DNA of 64,000 nt from Thalassomonas actiniarum (GCF_000948975.2 NZ_CP059735.1:62001-126000), one strand, 5' to 3'; positions 25,375-33,520 are shown, numbered from the stretch's first letter. Program-made: numbers and translations. Notes: generated by a model from the letters alone, not told the origin.

Positions 25375-25432
25375 ATCTTGGTTTAAGCTTTGGTAACTTT
25401 TATTTGAGTGAAGTGCGATATCAAAAAAGAAG

Positions 25433-25478
25433 CTCTTGATAATTCTTTTGCGGGTAAAAGAGTTGTCAAGAGGATTTT
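25433..25478 (+). terminator. Terminator after the lipoyl-like gene
   Basis: Imperfect 16-17-bp stem, CTCTTGATAATTCTTTT against AAAAGAGTTGTCAAGAG, with loop GCGGGT or similar, followed by GATTTTAATT. It sits 60 bp after the stop at 25374. Confidence 0.65.
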
Positions 25479-25600
25479 AATTCCTGGCATTCGTTATTTT
25501 ATGCATAAATTGAAGCTAGATAATTAAACACAACTTTGTGCTTGTTGTTTTTATTGCAATTTGAGTATTGATTGCCCAAACAGAAAATATTTTCCATCAC

Positions 25601-25650
25601 AGCTCTTGGTAACCTTTATGTGCAAAGGTATTTACCAAGAGCTTTTTTTA
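25601..25650 (+). terminator. Strong rho-independent terminator
   Basis: Perfect 12-bp stem AGCTCTTGGTAA/TTACCAAGAGCT (25601-25612 and 25632-25643) with an inner CCTTT/AAAGG stem, followed by TTTTTTA. No gene directly precedes it, so it may end a small RNA or read-through from the lipoyl-like gene. Confidence 0.8.
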
Positions 25651-26497
25651 CAGCTGGTAAATGTTATCTATAAATGAAATTAACTTTGAGGTAGTGACTT
25701 CTGCTTGCTCAAATGTTGTATCTAAGGCTCTGCGGTTGTTATTTGATAAAAAGTCTGGCTTTAGTATTATCCTTTCTACAGGGCAAGCTTAGGGTGGCCC
25801 TGTCTTTATTCTCATGTTTCCTTTTAAGCATAATTGCTTAGCTGAGCTTATGTAGTGAAATGGTGAGTGTCCTACTTCTTCTTTTATACTCTAGGCTGGC
25901 ATCCTTATTATTTATCTGTAGTCTTGCCTGTTTCCAAATCGCCACTAATAGCGGTAGTTCGTAGTGCACCTTAGCCTGACAAGTTCAGACCATATTTATT
26001 CTTTTGTGAATGAAGCTGTGTGTTATCGCTTTATGGGGGTCTTAGTTGATCCCGGGAAACTCACTGCGCCCTTGTTCTGTGGTTGTTATTTCATCAAAGT
26101 GATGAGGGGGCTTGTCTGGTTATTACTTTTATACACAGGGGGGAGATTTTATTTAGTTGATAGTGGTAAAGGCTCCTTATTAAGCCATATAAATAGCTTT
26201 TCAAAACATTACTCTTAAATAACGTTTCGTGTTATCTGTTTGTATTTTATTGGTTTTTGTTTTTGTTTTTGCATTGACTCCTGAATTTGACTGCCAAGTA
26301 AAAAACTCACAATATGCTCCCGGCAAAGAAAGTGCTTTGTGCAAAGTAAGGTTGTCGCCTTGGGGTGATAAAAAGATTTCACAATAAATTACTGTTACTG
26401 AGAAAAAGGCGTTACAGGCATCAAAAACGATAAATGTATTTACGCAAACATTGAATTTTGTTGTTCCTGGTAACAAACGAGCTCAGCGGAGAAGAAT

Positions 26498-26839
26498 ATG
26501 ACAATTAACGAATATTTCAGTCATTACTATGGAATTATCAGTAACGGAAATTTAGAAGAGCTTGATCAGTTTTTTCATGAAGACTCCCCTTTCCTTAACG
26601 GGGTAAAACAACAATATGAAGCGATGAGAAAACAGCTTGATATTAATATTCAGATCCAGGCGATAGAGCTGGTGGCCAAGCAGGATGACTTGTTGGTGAT
26701 CCGCGATCGGGTGTTATTCGAGGGTGAGCAAGAAGGCAATAGCATGAAAAACCAAAGCGGTAACCTTCATGTGATGACGAAAACATCGAATGACTGGAAA
26801 CTACAATCAACCACGTGCTTGTCTGTTGAGTGTCTTTGA
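26498..26839 (+). CDS. Small NTF2/SnoaL-like protein
   Basis: 113 aa, cytoplasmic, with the layout of nuclear-transport-factor-2-like folds: an N-terminal helix pair (MTINEYFSHYYGIISNGN) followed by ELDQFFHEDSPF and strands LLVIRDRVLFEGE, SGNLHVMTK and WKLQSTTCLS. These folds form cone-shaped pockets used for enzymes, immunity or binding roles. The gene lies 8 bp before the HlyD-type adaptor gene and is surely cotranscribed with it. GAGGTGA upstream of the adaptor ATG overlaps its stop. The role in peptide export is unknown. Confidence 0.75.
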   Translation: MTINEYFSHYYGIISNGNLEELDQFFHEDSPFLNGVKQQYEAMRKQLDINIQIQAIELVAKQDDLLVIRDRVLFEGEQEGNSMKNQSGNLHVMTKTSNDWKLQSTTCLSVECL

Positions 26840-26847
26840 GGTGACAG

Positions 26848-28092
26848 ATGTCTGATTTATTTCGAAAAGAAGCAATAAAACATCAGGGACAAAAACTCGA
26901 TGGTGATGTCACCCTGGCGACGCATATGTCATTTAATGTCATTGCGGTGTTAATCGTGATCATAGTAGCGGTAGGCTTTACCTATTTACTATTAGGTGAA
27001 TATCATCGTAAGGAGGCGGTATCCGGCTATTTAAGGCCGAATACCGGACTCAGTAAAATCTATCCGGTGGCGCCGGGCACCATAGATGAAATGTATGTTG
27101 AGGAAGGAGACCTGGTTGAAAAGGGGCAGTTGTTGGCCCGGTTAAGAATGGATCGCCACCTTAGCTCAGGTAAAGAGTATAACAACAGCATTATTGAGGA
27201 GCTGCTTACGCAAAAGAATTTGATCGGCGCGAATGTTAGTTCCCAGCAGCAATTATTTGAAGTCGATCTGCAAAATAACAAAGTGCAGATGGAAAATAGC
27301 AAAGCGAAGTTATTGCAAACGCAAAACCAGCAAAAGTTATTGAAAGAGCGCTTAGAGCTTGGCAAGAAAAAGCTTGATGATACCGCTTCTTTAATCAAAA
27401 GCGGCTTTGTATCCCAGCGTGAATATCAGGATCAGCAGGATGCTTATTTAGCATTGAAACAACAAGTGGAAGATATTCAAGCCCAGGTATTATCGCAGAA
27501 GCAAGAGTTAAGTCAGTACCGCTTTCAGGCAAAACAAATGCCGATTGAACATAAAGAGCAAATAGGACAATTAAAGTCCCAGTTAGCCGGTATCAACCAG
27601 GAAATCTCCCAGGCTGACGCTCAACGCAGTTTAGATATCCGCAGTAATCGGCGCGGTACCGTGACTAATTTACTGGTGAATGTCGGCATGATGGCGCAAA
27701 GCAATTATCCGTTAATGACGATATTACCTGAAGAGGCAAAATTAGAGGCAGTACTTTATGTACCGACACGAGCTTATGGTTTTGTAAAAGAAGGTCAGAA
27801 AACACGCATTCGTTATCAGGCGTTTCCCTATCAGCGCTTTGGTATCTACCAGGGAAAAATAGAAAAAGTGTCTAAGTCGGTGTTGTTACCCAATGAAGCG
27901 AATTTACCGGTGAGCTTACAGGAGCCGGTTTATCAGGTGGTGGTCGATATAGAGCAACAAGAGGCCATTGCCTACGGACTGGAAGTGCCGTTACAGGCTG
28001 GCATGTTGTTGGAGGCCGATATCATGGTAGACAGTCGCTCGTTATTTGAATGGTTATTCGAACCCATTTACAGCATTAAAGGAGATATCTGA
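26848..28092 (+). CDS. HlyD-family periplasmic adaptor of a peptide exporter
   Basis: 414 aa membrane-fusion protein of a type I secretion system. It has a short cytoplasmic start, one transmembrane helix at about 30-52 (FNVIAVLIVIIVAVGFTYLLL), a first lipoyl half (GTIDEMYVEEGDLVEKGQLLARL), a long coiled-coil hairpin (about 95-255), a second lipoyl half (NRRGTVTNLLVNVGMMAQ) and a beta-barrel end. It joins the ABC transporter in the inner membrane to a TolC-type outer-membrane channel, which is not encoded here. The stop overlaps the next start (TGATG). Confidence 0.93.
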   Translation: MSDLFRKEAIKHQGQKLDGDVTLATHMSFNVIAVLIVIIVAVGFTYLLLGEYHRKEAVSGYLRPNTGLSKIYPVAPGTIDEMYVEEGDLVEKGQLLARLRMDRHLSSGKEYNNSIIEELLTQKNLIGANVSSQQQLFEVDLQNNKVQMENSKAKLLQTQNQQKLLKERLELGKKKLDDTASLIKSGFVSQREYQDQQDAYLALKQQVEDIQAQVLSQKQELSQYRFQAKQMPIEHKEQIGQLKSQLAGINQEISQADAQRSLDIRSNRRGTVTNLLVNVGMMAQSNYPLMTILPEEAKLEAVLYVPTRAYGFVKEGQKTRIRYQAFPYQRFGIYQGKIEKVSKSVLLPNEANLPVSLQEPVYQVVVDIEQQEAIAYGLEVPLQAGMLLEADIMVDSRSLFEWLFEPIYSIKGDI

Positions 28093-30308
28093 TGGAAAAC
28101 CCCAGGCATCTATTAAAATTCAGCGGATTAAAGCGTTTGCCGATCATACTGCAAACGGAAGGCGCCGAGTGTGGCTTAGCTTGTATTGCTATGGTGGCAG
28201 GCTACCACGGATATAAAACCGACTTAACCCAGTTGCGTCAGTCGCATGCCATTTCGATGAAAGGGGCCAACCTGGAAGAGCTGATGCAAATTGCAGATAA
28301 ACTGCATTTAAGCAGCAGGGCATTAAGGCTTGAATTGGAGCATTTACCGCAACTGAAAACCCCGTGTATTTTGCACTGGGATATGAACCACTTTGTGGTG
28401 CTGAAAAAAGTAAGCAAAAACAGCGTTGAAATTCATGATCCTGGGGTAGGGGAACGCCGCTACACCATGGAAGAGTTTTCAAAACATTTCACCGGCGTGG
28501 CATTAGAATTATCGCCGACCAAAGAGTTTACCTCTGAAGATAACCGGGTCAGTATGCGACTGTCAGATTTCTGGGGCACGATTACCGGGTTGAAATCAAC
28601 CTTGACTAAAGTGTTTATCTTGTCGGTATTACTGCAGGCTTTTGCCATTGCCAGCCCTTATTATATGCAGTTGGTGGTGGATGATGTCATTTTAAGTTAT
28701 GACAAGAATCTACTGGCGGTACTGGGAATAGGTTTTGGTCTGCTGATGTTGATTGAAATGATCACCGGTGCGGTCAGAAGTATCTTATTTCTGCATTTCG
28801 GGAATTTGATGAGTATCCAGTTGGGTGCCAACTTATTCCATCATCTGGTGCGTTTGCCGTTGCAGTACTTTGAAAAACGCCATATTGGTGATGTCGTCTC
28901 CCGCTTCGGCTCCTTGCAGCAAGTAAAAGAATTACTGACCAAGGGGGTGATTGAAGCGGTGATTGATGGCCTGATGGCGCTTACAACTTTAGTGATGATT
29001 TTTCTTTATAGCCCGAAACTGTCGGCTGTAGTGGTGATTGCCATTGTGCTGTATGCCTTGTTCAGAATTGCCATGTATCGGCCGTTAAGGCAAATGTCGG
29101 AAGAGGTGATCGTTAACCAGGCGAAAGAGCAGTCAAACTTTATGGAAACGGTGCGTGGCATTCAAACGATTAAGTTATTTGGCCGTGAAGTGCAAAGACA
29201 AGGGGTTTGGCACAATAAATATGCCGACAGTTTGAATTCAGGGATCCGGGTTGGCCACTTAAATATTGGTTATGAAGCCTTTAATAAGCTGATTTTCGGC
29301 CTTGAAAATGTGATTGTGGTTTATTTTGCCGCCATCCTGGTGATGGATGGGGACTTGTCGGTTGGTATGCTGTTTGCCTTTATGGCCTATAAACGCCAGT
29401 TTACCGAGAAAATGGGTAGTCTCATTGAAAAAATTATTGAATTTAAAATGTTGAGTTTACATTTTAATCGTTTGGCAGATATTTCTCTCACTGAAAAAGA
29501 GGGGAGCCTGCAAAGTACTGCCAGTGGCCGTGAAATATCAGGCGGTATCGAATTAGACAATGTGACCTATCGCTACGATGAAAAGGAAGCGCCGGTTTTT
29601 AGAAACTTAAACTTGAAGATCACAGCCGGTGAATCTGTGGCGATTATTGGTCCTTCAGGTTGTGGTAAGACTACCTTAGCGAAAATCATGCTGGGCTTGT
29701 TTGAGGCTGAAAGCGGTAAAGTCGAGGTTGACGGGCTTGATATCAGGCAACTGGGATTAAGTGAATACCGCAAGCAAATTGCCGCTGTCATGCAGGATGA
29801 TCAGCTACTTTCCGGCTCTATTGCCGATAACATCAGCTTTTATGATCCCGAATTGAATATGGCACAAGTCGAATGGGCGGCGAAAATTGCCGCTATTGAT
29901 AAAGACATTATGAAAATGACCATGGGCTATAACACCTTGGTTGGTGATATGGGAGCGGCACTTTCCGGCGGACAAATACAGCGCCTGTTGTTAGCACGTG
30001 CGCTGTACCGTAAACCTAAAATCCTCTTTATGGATGAAGCCACCAGTAACCTGGATACTTCACTGGAAGCTTCTGTAAATGATGCGGTGAGAGATTTAGA
30101 TATTACCCGGATCATTATTGCCCATAGGCCGGAAACGATAGCCAGTGCCGACAGGGTGATAGCACTGCGTTACGGTAAAATTGTTGATGTTGACAAACCG
30201 GTATTAGGCAAGGAGCGAACAGCGCGGCAGCTGGTTAAGCTAGACGTCAGCGATGTGGAAGCAACCACGCAAGTTGAACCTTTAGGGTGTGATTTTGTAC
30301 TGGCTTAA
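28092..30308 (+). CDS. C39-peptidase ABC transporter for GG-leader peptides (CvaB/RaxB type)
   Basis: 738 aa with all parts of a bacteriocin-processing exporter. The N-terminal C39 peptidase (1-135) has oxyanion Gln21, catalytic Cys27 in AECGLAC, His100 in WDMNHFVVL and Asp116 in IHDPG, so it looks active. The ABC membrane domain spans about 165-460. The ATPase has Walker A GPSGCGKTT (about 519-527), signature LSGGQ (about 624) and Walker B ILFMDEATSNLD (about 643). It should cleave precursors after the double glycine and export the core. No other C39 transporter is in the window, so it is the likely exporter of all precursor families between 24 and 38 kb. Confidence 0.95.
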   Translation: MENPRHLLKFSGLKRLPIILQTEGAECGLACIAMVAGYHGYKTDLTQLRQSHAISMKGANLEELMQIADKLHLSSRALRLELEHLPQLKTPCILHWDMNHFVVLKKVSKNSVEIHDPGVGERRYTMEEFSKHFTGVALELSPTKEFTSEDNRVSMRLSDFWGTITGLKSTLTKVFILSVLLQAFAIASPYYMQLVVDDVILSYDKNLLAVLGIGFGLLMLIEMITGAVRSILFLHFGNLMSIQLGANLFHHLVRLPLQYFEKRHIGDVVSRFGSLQQVKELLTKGVIEAVIDGLMALTTLVMIFLYSPKLSAVVVIAIVLYALFRIAMYRPLRQMSEEVIVNQAKEQSNFMETVRGIQTIKLFGREVQRQGVWHNKYADSLNSGIRVGHLNIGYEAFNKLIFGLENVIVVYFAAILVMDGDLSVGMLFAFMAYKRQFTEKMGSLIEKIIEFKMLSLHFNRLADISLTEKEGSLQSTASGREISGGIELDNVTYRYDEKEAPVFRNLNLKITAGESVAIIGPSGCGKTTLAKIMLGLFEAESGKVEVDGLDIRQLGLSEYRKQIAAVMQDDQLLSGSIADNISFYDPELNMAQVEWAAKIAAIDKDIMKMTMGYNTLVGDMGAALSGGQIQRLLLARALYRKPKILFMDEATSNLDTSLEASVNDAVRDLDITRIIIAHRPETIASADRVIALRYGKIVDVDKPVLGKERTARQLVKLDVSDVEATTQVEPLGCDFVLA

Positions 30309-30951
30309 GCACCGGTAGGTAAGTTATATCTCGTCACTGGCGATAAAGTGATTGTCGGTGATGGGAAGCTTAATGTAGAGAGTTTATTGAGGCCGTTTAC
30401 AGGTATTTCAGCCTTTTGTCATCGGCTGCTATATGGGGAAAGTCTTTTGTATTCTCAGATTTAGGTATTGAAGGTTGCTTGCGGCCTTGTTATGCCGATA
30501 GCGGGTTTGTCAAAGCCCGTTATTGAGATAACAAGCTCTGTTAGGGTTTTTAGCTTAGCTTTTTTAACTGGGTTGATAGTACATCGACATTGATTATCTT
30601 GGCGGATTTAATCAAGAAACGTTACTCCCTTGACGGGAGAGATAATCGACAACTCAAATAGGTAATAAGGATTGTGCGGGATGTGAATTTACATCTCATG
30701 GTGAAAATTACTTTCACCCACCTCAGTAACTCTATAGCTAAGTTAACCGTCGAAACGGCGGTTTTCGCGGGGAGGAAACATTCCCCTTATTGTATATGGT
30801 TATCTGGATAATACGGTAAGTAACCAGACGGCATAAAAAGGTCAGTTTTTATGTTGTTTGAGAGTGCGCGTGTCGATGTAAGTCTTTGAATTTGATGGGT
30901 AAAATTCAAATTTAGGGTTGACGTCCCTAACAAGTTTTAGTAGTATGTAGG
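30309..30951 (+). other. Intergenic region after the exporter, with leader copy 1 and extra hairpins
   Basis: No gene is supported on either strand; a minus-strand frame at 30842-31066 runs through structured leader DNA and is rejected. The region contains the first structured leader (30588-30698) without a precursor behind it. Then come two hairpins: CCG/CGG around 30747-30761, and GGGGA/TCCCC at 30769-30786 after which transcription might stop. A further AGGG/CCCT hairpin sits at about 30913-30928. The likely explanation is a leader whose precursor gene has been lost. Confidence 0.5.
30588..30698 (+). promoter_or_regulatory. Structured leader RNA, copy 1 (orphan)
   Basis: P1: 12-nt arms around hexaloop TGGCGG (loop 30600-30605). 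P2: TTACTCCC/GGGAGAGATAA-type hairpin. A linker with GTAATAAGG follows. P3: GGGATGT/ACATCTC hairpin. The ATG in P3 is followed at once by TGA, so no leader peptide is encoded. No precursor gene follows before copy 2. Confidence 0.7.
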
Positions 30952-31074
30952 CATTGGTTATCTTGGCGGATTTAATCAATAACGGTGATCCCTTTGACGG
31001 GGAGATAACCGGCAGTTCCAAAAATATGTAATAAGGTTTGTGCGAGATGAAAGTCAATTCCTTCATCTCACTTT
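30952..31074 (+). promoter_or_regulatory. Structured leader RNA, copy 2, upstream of precursor 31100
   Basis: P1 with loop TGGCGG at 30964-30969 (arms of 12 nt, one G-U replacing A-U relative to copy 1). P2 around CGGTGATCCC/GGGGAGATAACCG. Linker ATGTAATAAGG. P3 GAGATGAA/TTCATCTC. Differences from the other copies often keep pairing, which argues for selection on RNA structure. Confidence 0.75.
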
Positions 31075-31103
31075 TAGCAAAGAAAAAAAGAGAGATATCA
31101 TGA
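31047..31103 (+). CDS. Possible 18-aa leader peptide overlapping precursor 31100
   Basis: ATG 31047 lies inside P3 of the leader, with AATAAGG 10 nt upstream. It encodes MKVNSFISLLAKKKREIS and stops at TGA 31101-31103, overlapping the precursor ATG (ATGA). The basic LLAKKK pattern recalls the start of the KKK-type precursors at 24139 and 24438. It may be a translational-coupling peptide or a relic of a longer leader. Copies 1 and 4 of the leader do not encode a similar peptide, so this is tentative. Confidence 0.35.
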   Translation: MKVNSFISLLAKKKREIS

Positions 31104-31219
31104 AAAACTTACATTCAAAACACTTAAAAACAGTAACGGGTGGTTTGGCCTATACCGGCGGCGACTACTTTGAGTATCTACGCATGATGGAAGAAAACCC
31201 TTTTTTATTAAGCGTTTAA
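31100..31219 (+). CDS. GG-leader precursor, VTGG family, copy 1
   Basis: 39 aa. Leader MKNLHSKHLKTVTGG (cleavage expected after residue 15), then core LAYTGGDYFEYLRMMEENP plus FLLSV. A second GG at 20-21 could be an alternative cleavage site. The core is aromatic and acidic without Cys. The upstream ribosome site is AGAGAGA. Copy 2 lies 325 bp downstream and the two leaders are identical, so the pair arose by recent duplication including the structured RNA leader. Confidence 0.75.
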   Translation: MKNLHSKHLKTVTGGLAYTGGDYFEYLRMMEENPFLLSV

Positions 31220-31278
31220 GTTCTACGGGCGGATACTGGTCGTATAGATACGACCTGAAAAGACCTGAAAACTACAGG

Positions 31279-31400
31279 CATTGATTCTCTTGGCGGAGTT
31301 AATCAATGAGGTTATCCCTTTGGCGGGTGAGATAACGGACCTATCAAAACATGTAATAAGGTTTGTGCGAGATGAAAGTCAATTCCTTCATCTCACTTTT
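31279..31400 (+). promoter_or_regulatory. Structured leader RNA, copy 3, upstream of precursor 31425
   Basis: P1 CATTGATT..AATCAATG with inner CT/AG closing the loop TGGCGG (31291-31296). P2 GTTATC/GAGATAAC. Linker ATGTAATAAGG. P3 GAGATGAA/TTCATCTC. The overall layout is identical to copy 2. Confidence 0.75.
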
Positions 31401-31428
31401 AGCAGAGAAAAAAAGAGAGATATCATGA
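31372..31428 (+). CDS. Possible 18-aa leader peptide overlapping precursor 31425
   Basis: Same arrangement as at 31047: ATG within P3, product MKVNSFISLLAEKKREIS (one K to E change), and a stop overlapping the next ATG. It may couple translation of the precursor to melting of P3. Expression is unproved. Confidence 0.35.
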   Translation: MKVNSFISLLAEKKREIS

Positions 31429-31544
31429 AAAATTTACATTCAAAACACTTAAAAACAGTAACGGGTGGTTTGGCCTATACCGGCGGCGACTACTTGGAGT
31501 ATCAACGCATGATGCAAGAAAACCCTTTTTTATTCAAAGTTTAA
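31425..31544 (+). CDS. GG-leader precursor, VTGG family, copy 2
   Basis: 39 aa, leader identical to copy 1. The core differs at a few sites (DYLEYQRMMQENPFLFKV against DYFEYLRMMEENPFLLSV). A frame open from 31281 gives an 87-aa reading, but its first 48 codons lie in structured leader RNA. The ATG at 31425 has the same ribosome site and context as copy 1, so it is the start chosen. Confidence 0.75.
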   Translation: MKNLHSKHLKTVTGGLAYTGGDYLEYQRMMQENPFLFKV

Positions 31545-31593
31545 GTTCTAGGGAAGGATGCTGGTCGTATAGATACGGGCAGAAAACGACAAA

Positions 31594-31712
31594 TATTGAT
31601 CCTCTTGGCGGAGCTGATCAATATCCGGTTATTTCCCTGAGAGAGGAATAACCAAGATATCAAAATATGTAATAAGGCTGTGCGGGATGACTTTTCATGA
31701 CTCATCTCAGGT
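31594..31712 (+). promoter_or_regulatory. Structured leader RNA, copy 4, upstream of the MREL precursor array
   Basis: P1 TATTGATC/GATCAATA with the loop TGGCGG at 31606-31611. A T-A pair of the other copies is C-G here, a compensatory change. P2 GGTTATT/AATAACC (31627-31633 and 31647-31653) is perfect but differs in sequence from the other P2 stems. P3 GGGATGA and TCATCTC. It lies about 200 nt before the first array gene. Confidence 0.75.
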
Positions 31713-31918
31713 TAACAACTGAATAACTGTTTGTCACTGGGCGTGAAATCAGTATTGATTTTCTTGTCTTTGAGCCGGGTTACCGGTGGTTATAAGTTTG
31801 TCTATCTTAAGTCTTTAAATTAAAAAGAAAAAAATAGCTTGGCTCGTATGGTGACATCGTCAACTACATAATTAACCCGGTGCTCTTAGCAAGCATCCGG
31901 CATTGAAAAGGAAAGGTA

Positions 31919-32068
31919 ATGAGAGAGTTAACACTTAGTGAAAAACAACAAGCTCAAGGTGGCGTAGTTTTTGTCGCTTATTTTGCTGCGGCGTATGTTG
32001 GCACGTTTGCCGCGAGTGCTGGTTTTGCTTATGGCGCAGTAGAAGCGATGGCCAGAAGTAAAGAGTGA
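31919..32068 (+). CDS. GG-leader bacteriocin-like precursor, family C copy 1
   Basis: 49 aa. Leader MRELTLSEKQQAQGG (GG at 14-15) is of the class II bacteriocin type with conserved MREL and a Glu at about position 8. Core: VVFVAYFAAAYVGTFAASAG then FAYGAVEAMARSKE. It is hydrophobic, Ala/Gly-rich and helical, with small-residue spacing (GTFAASAG) as in two-peptide bacteriocins that pair in membranes. First of five tandem copies with a 191-192-bp period; ribosome site AGGAAAGG. Exported probably by the C39 transporter at 28092. Confidence 0.82.
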   Translation: MRELTLSEKQQAQGGVVFVAYFAAAYVGTFAASAGFAYGAVEAMARSKE

Positions 32069-32109
32069 TATTAATTAACCATTTAAAGTAATTTCTGAGG
32101 AGAAAACCA

Positions 32110-32259
32110 ATGAGAGAATTAACGGTAATTGAAAAACAACAAGCCCAGGGTGGCGTAGTTTTTGTCGCTTATTTTGCTGCGGCGTATGTTGGCACGTTTG
32201 CCGCGAGTGCTGGCTTTGCTTATGGCGCAGTAGAAGCGATGGCCAAAAATAAAGAGTGA
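32110..32259 (+). CDS. GG-leader bacteriocin-like precursor, family C copy 2
   Basis: 49 aa, leader MRELTVIEKQQAQGG. The core is the same as copy 1 up to the tail AMAKNKE. GAGGAG ribosome site. The intergenic spacer is nearly identical to those of copies 3 and 4, so duplication was recent. Confidence 0.82.
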   Translation: MRELTVIEKQQAQGGVVFVAYFAAAYVGTFAASAGFAYGAVEAMAKNKE

Positions 32260-32300
32260 TATTAATTAACCATTTAAAGTAATTTCTGAGGAGAAAACCA

Positions 32301-32450
32301 ATGAGAGAATTAACGGTAATTGAAAAACAGGAAGCCCAGGGTGGCGTAGTTTTTGTCGCTTATTTTGCTGCGGCCTATGTAGGCACATTTGCTGCCAGCG
32401 CTGGTTTTGCCTATGGCGCAGTAGAAGCGATGGCCAAAAATAAAGAGTGA
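32301..32450 (+). CDS. GG-leader bacteriocin-like precursor, family C copy 3
   Basis: 49 aa, leader MRELTVIEKQEAQGG. The core protein matches copy 2, but several codons differ synonymously (for example GCC TAT GTA GGC against GCG TAT GTT GGC). This implies the peptide is kept by selection or by conversion with another copy. Confidence 0.82.
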   Translation: MRELTVIEKQEAQGGVVFVAYFAAAYVGTFAASAGFAYGAVEAMAKNKE

Positions 32451-32491
32451 TATTAATTAACCATTTAAAGTGATTTCTGAGGAGAAAACCA

Positions 32492-32635
32492 ATGAGAGAA
32501 TTAACGGTAATTGAAAAACAGGAAGCCCAGGGGGGCGTAGTATTTGTCGCTTATTTTGCTGCGGCGTATATCGGCACGTTTGCCGCGAGTGCTGGCTTTG
32601 CTTATGGCGCAGTAGAAGCGATGTCAAAAAAATAA
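32492..32635 (+). CDS. GG-leader bacteriocin-like precursor, family C copy 4 (shorter tail)
   Basis: 47 aa, leader MRELTVIEKQEAQGG. The core has one V to I change (AYIGTF) and a shortened tail AMSKK. The ribosome site is GAGGAG as in copies 2 and 3. Confidence 0.82.
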   Translation: MRELTVIEKQEAQGGVVFVAYFAAAYIGTFAASAGFAYGAVEAMSKK

Positions 32636-32683
32636 ATAGTGATACTAATTAACAGCTTAAAGTAATTTGTGAGGAGAAGAGTA

Positions 32684-32842
32684 ATGAGAGAGTTAACGGT
32701 AATTGAAAAACAGGAAGCTCAGGGTGGCGTAGTATTTGTCGCTTATTTTGCTGCGGCCTATGTTGGCACATTTGCTGCCAGTGCTGGTTTTGCCTATGGC
32801 GCAGTAGAAGCGATGACCAGAAGTAAAAATGAAATTAATTAA
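32684..32842 (+). CDS. GG-leader bacteriocin-like precursor, family C copy 5 (longer tail)
   Basis: 52 aa, leader MRELTVIEKQEAQGG. The core is as in copy 1, with a longer tail AMTRSKNEIN caused by loss of the usual stop context. Last of the five; the next family begins 31 bp later. Confidence 0.82.
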   Translation: MRELTVIEKQEAQGGVVFVAYFAAAYVGTFAASAGFAYGAVEAMTRSKNEIN

Positions 32843-32873
32843 TAATTTAAAGTAAGTTTAGAGGAAAAAACCA

Positions 32874-33017
32874 ATGAAAGTATTAACTCAACAGGAAGCA
32901 GGTTCGATCAATGGCGGGATAGCCTTTATCCCGGCAGCCATCTATGCGGCACGTGGTGCCGTGGCCTTATACGGCTTGTTTGAGGCTGGCCGGTACGCAG
33001 CCAATGAAATTTATTAA
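32874..33017 (+). CDS. GG-leader bacteriocin-like precursor, family D copy 1
   Basis: 47 aa. Leader MKVLTQQEAGSINGG, then core IAFIPAAIYAARGAVALYGL and FEAGRYAANEIY. It is Ala-rich and helical, with one or two Arg and a Tyr at the end. This is a different core from family C, so C and D could act as complementary partners, but that is a guess. Ribosome site AGAGGAAA. Confidence 0.82.
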   Translation: MKVLTQQEAGSINGGIAFIPAAIYAARGAVALYGLFEAGRYAANEIY

Positions 33018-33047
33018 CAGTTTGCTATAAAAATTAGGAGAAAAGCA

Positions 33048-33197
33048 ATGAGAACATTAACTCAACAAGAAGCTGGTTCGGTCGATGGCGGCCTGGCCTT
33101 TATCCCGGCAGCCATCTATGCAGCACGTGGTGCCGTGGCCTTATATGGCTTGTTTGAGGCTGGCCGATACGCAGCCAATGAAATTTATAAAGATTAG
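33048..33197 (+). CDS. GG-leader bacteriocin-like precursor, family D copy 2
   Basis: 49 aa. Leader MRTLTQQEAGSVDGG. The core equals copy 1 except the first residue (L for I) and a KD extension at the C-terminus. It starts 30 bp after copy 1. Confidence 0.82.
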   Translation: MRTLTQQEAGSVDGGLAFIPAAIYAARGAVALYGLFEAGRYAANEIYKD

Positions 33198-33208
33198 GAG
33201 AATTATCA

Positions 33209-33355
33209 ATGAGAGAATTAGCAATTCATGAAGTGAATAATGTCGATGGCGGTATTCTTCCGGCACTGGTTGCCGCTGGTTATGCCGCACGCGGTGCAGT
33301 GGCTTTATACGGTATATTTGAAGCTGCCAGATATGCAGCCAATGAAATTTATTAA
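33209..33355 (+). CDS. GG-leader bacteriocin-like precursor, family D copy 3 (diverged)
   Basis: 48 aa. Leader MRELAIHEVNNVDGG. The core ILPALVAAGYAARGAVALYG, IFEAARYAANEIY keeps the C-terminal two thirds of family D. Its N-terminal ILPALVAAGY leans towards family E (LLPVYAAVV), so it may be a hybrid or an intermediate. Confidence 0.8.
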   Translation: MRELAIHEVNNVDGGILPALVAAGYAARGAVALYGIFEAARYAANEIY

Positions 33356-33388
33356 TTGATAATATCGTTGTCAATAATAGCTATCTGA

Positions 33389-33520
33389 GAGCTCATTGCA
33401 GCGGAAGTGGATGATAGCAATGGTAGCGTAATTCCCGTTTATGCTGCCGTTGTCACCCTAAGGCACGCCGCAGGCGGTGTGACATTAGTGGTCATGCAAC
33501 ATAAAGCTAAAGTAAGAGTG
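33389..33520 (+). pseudogene. Decayed family E precursor (start lost, GG to GS)
   Basis: In frame from 33389 the translation is ELIAAEVDDSNGSVIPVYAA, then VVTLRHAAGGVTLVVMQHKA, clearly related to the intact genes at 33606 and 33847. The position of the start codon reads CTGAGAG instead of ATGAGAGAG. The cleavage site is NGS rather than NGG, and the stop is lost, so the frame runs on to 33628 over the next gene. It could only be made from GTG 33407, without a leader. Confidence 0.75.

Larger units (their letters stand above)
25375..26497 (+). other. 1.1-kb gap with two hairpins and no convincing gene
   Basis: Apart from the two terminators at 25433 and 25601, I see nothing solid. A plus-strand frame of 84 codons (25964-26218) has no ribosome site, no recognisable motifs and odd composition, so it is not called. 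The promoter for the NTF2-like/exporter operon presumably lies near 26350-26490. Confidence 0.5.

Noticed and set aside
25964-26218. 84-aa ORF in the gap before the NTF2-like gene
   Set aside because: No ribosome site, no motifs, Cys/Gly-rich odd composition, and no relation to neighbours.
30842-31066. 74-aa minus-strand ORF
   Set aside because: It is the complement of the structured leader copy 2 and has no coding features of its own.
31281-31424. N-terminal extension making the second VTGG precursor an 87-aa protein
   Set aside because: The extra 48 codons lie in the structured leader RNA; the duplicate gene at 31100 shows that the real start is the ATG at 31425.
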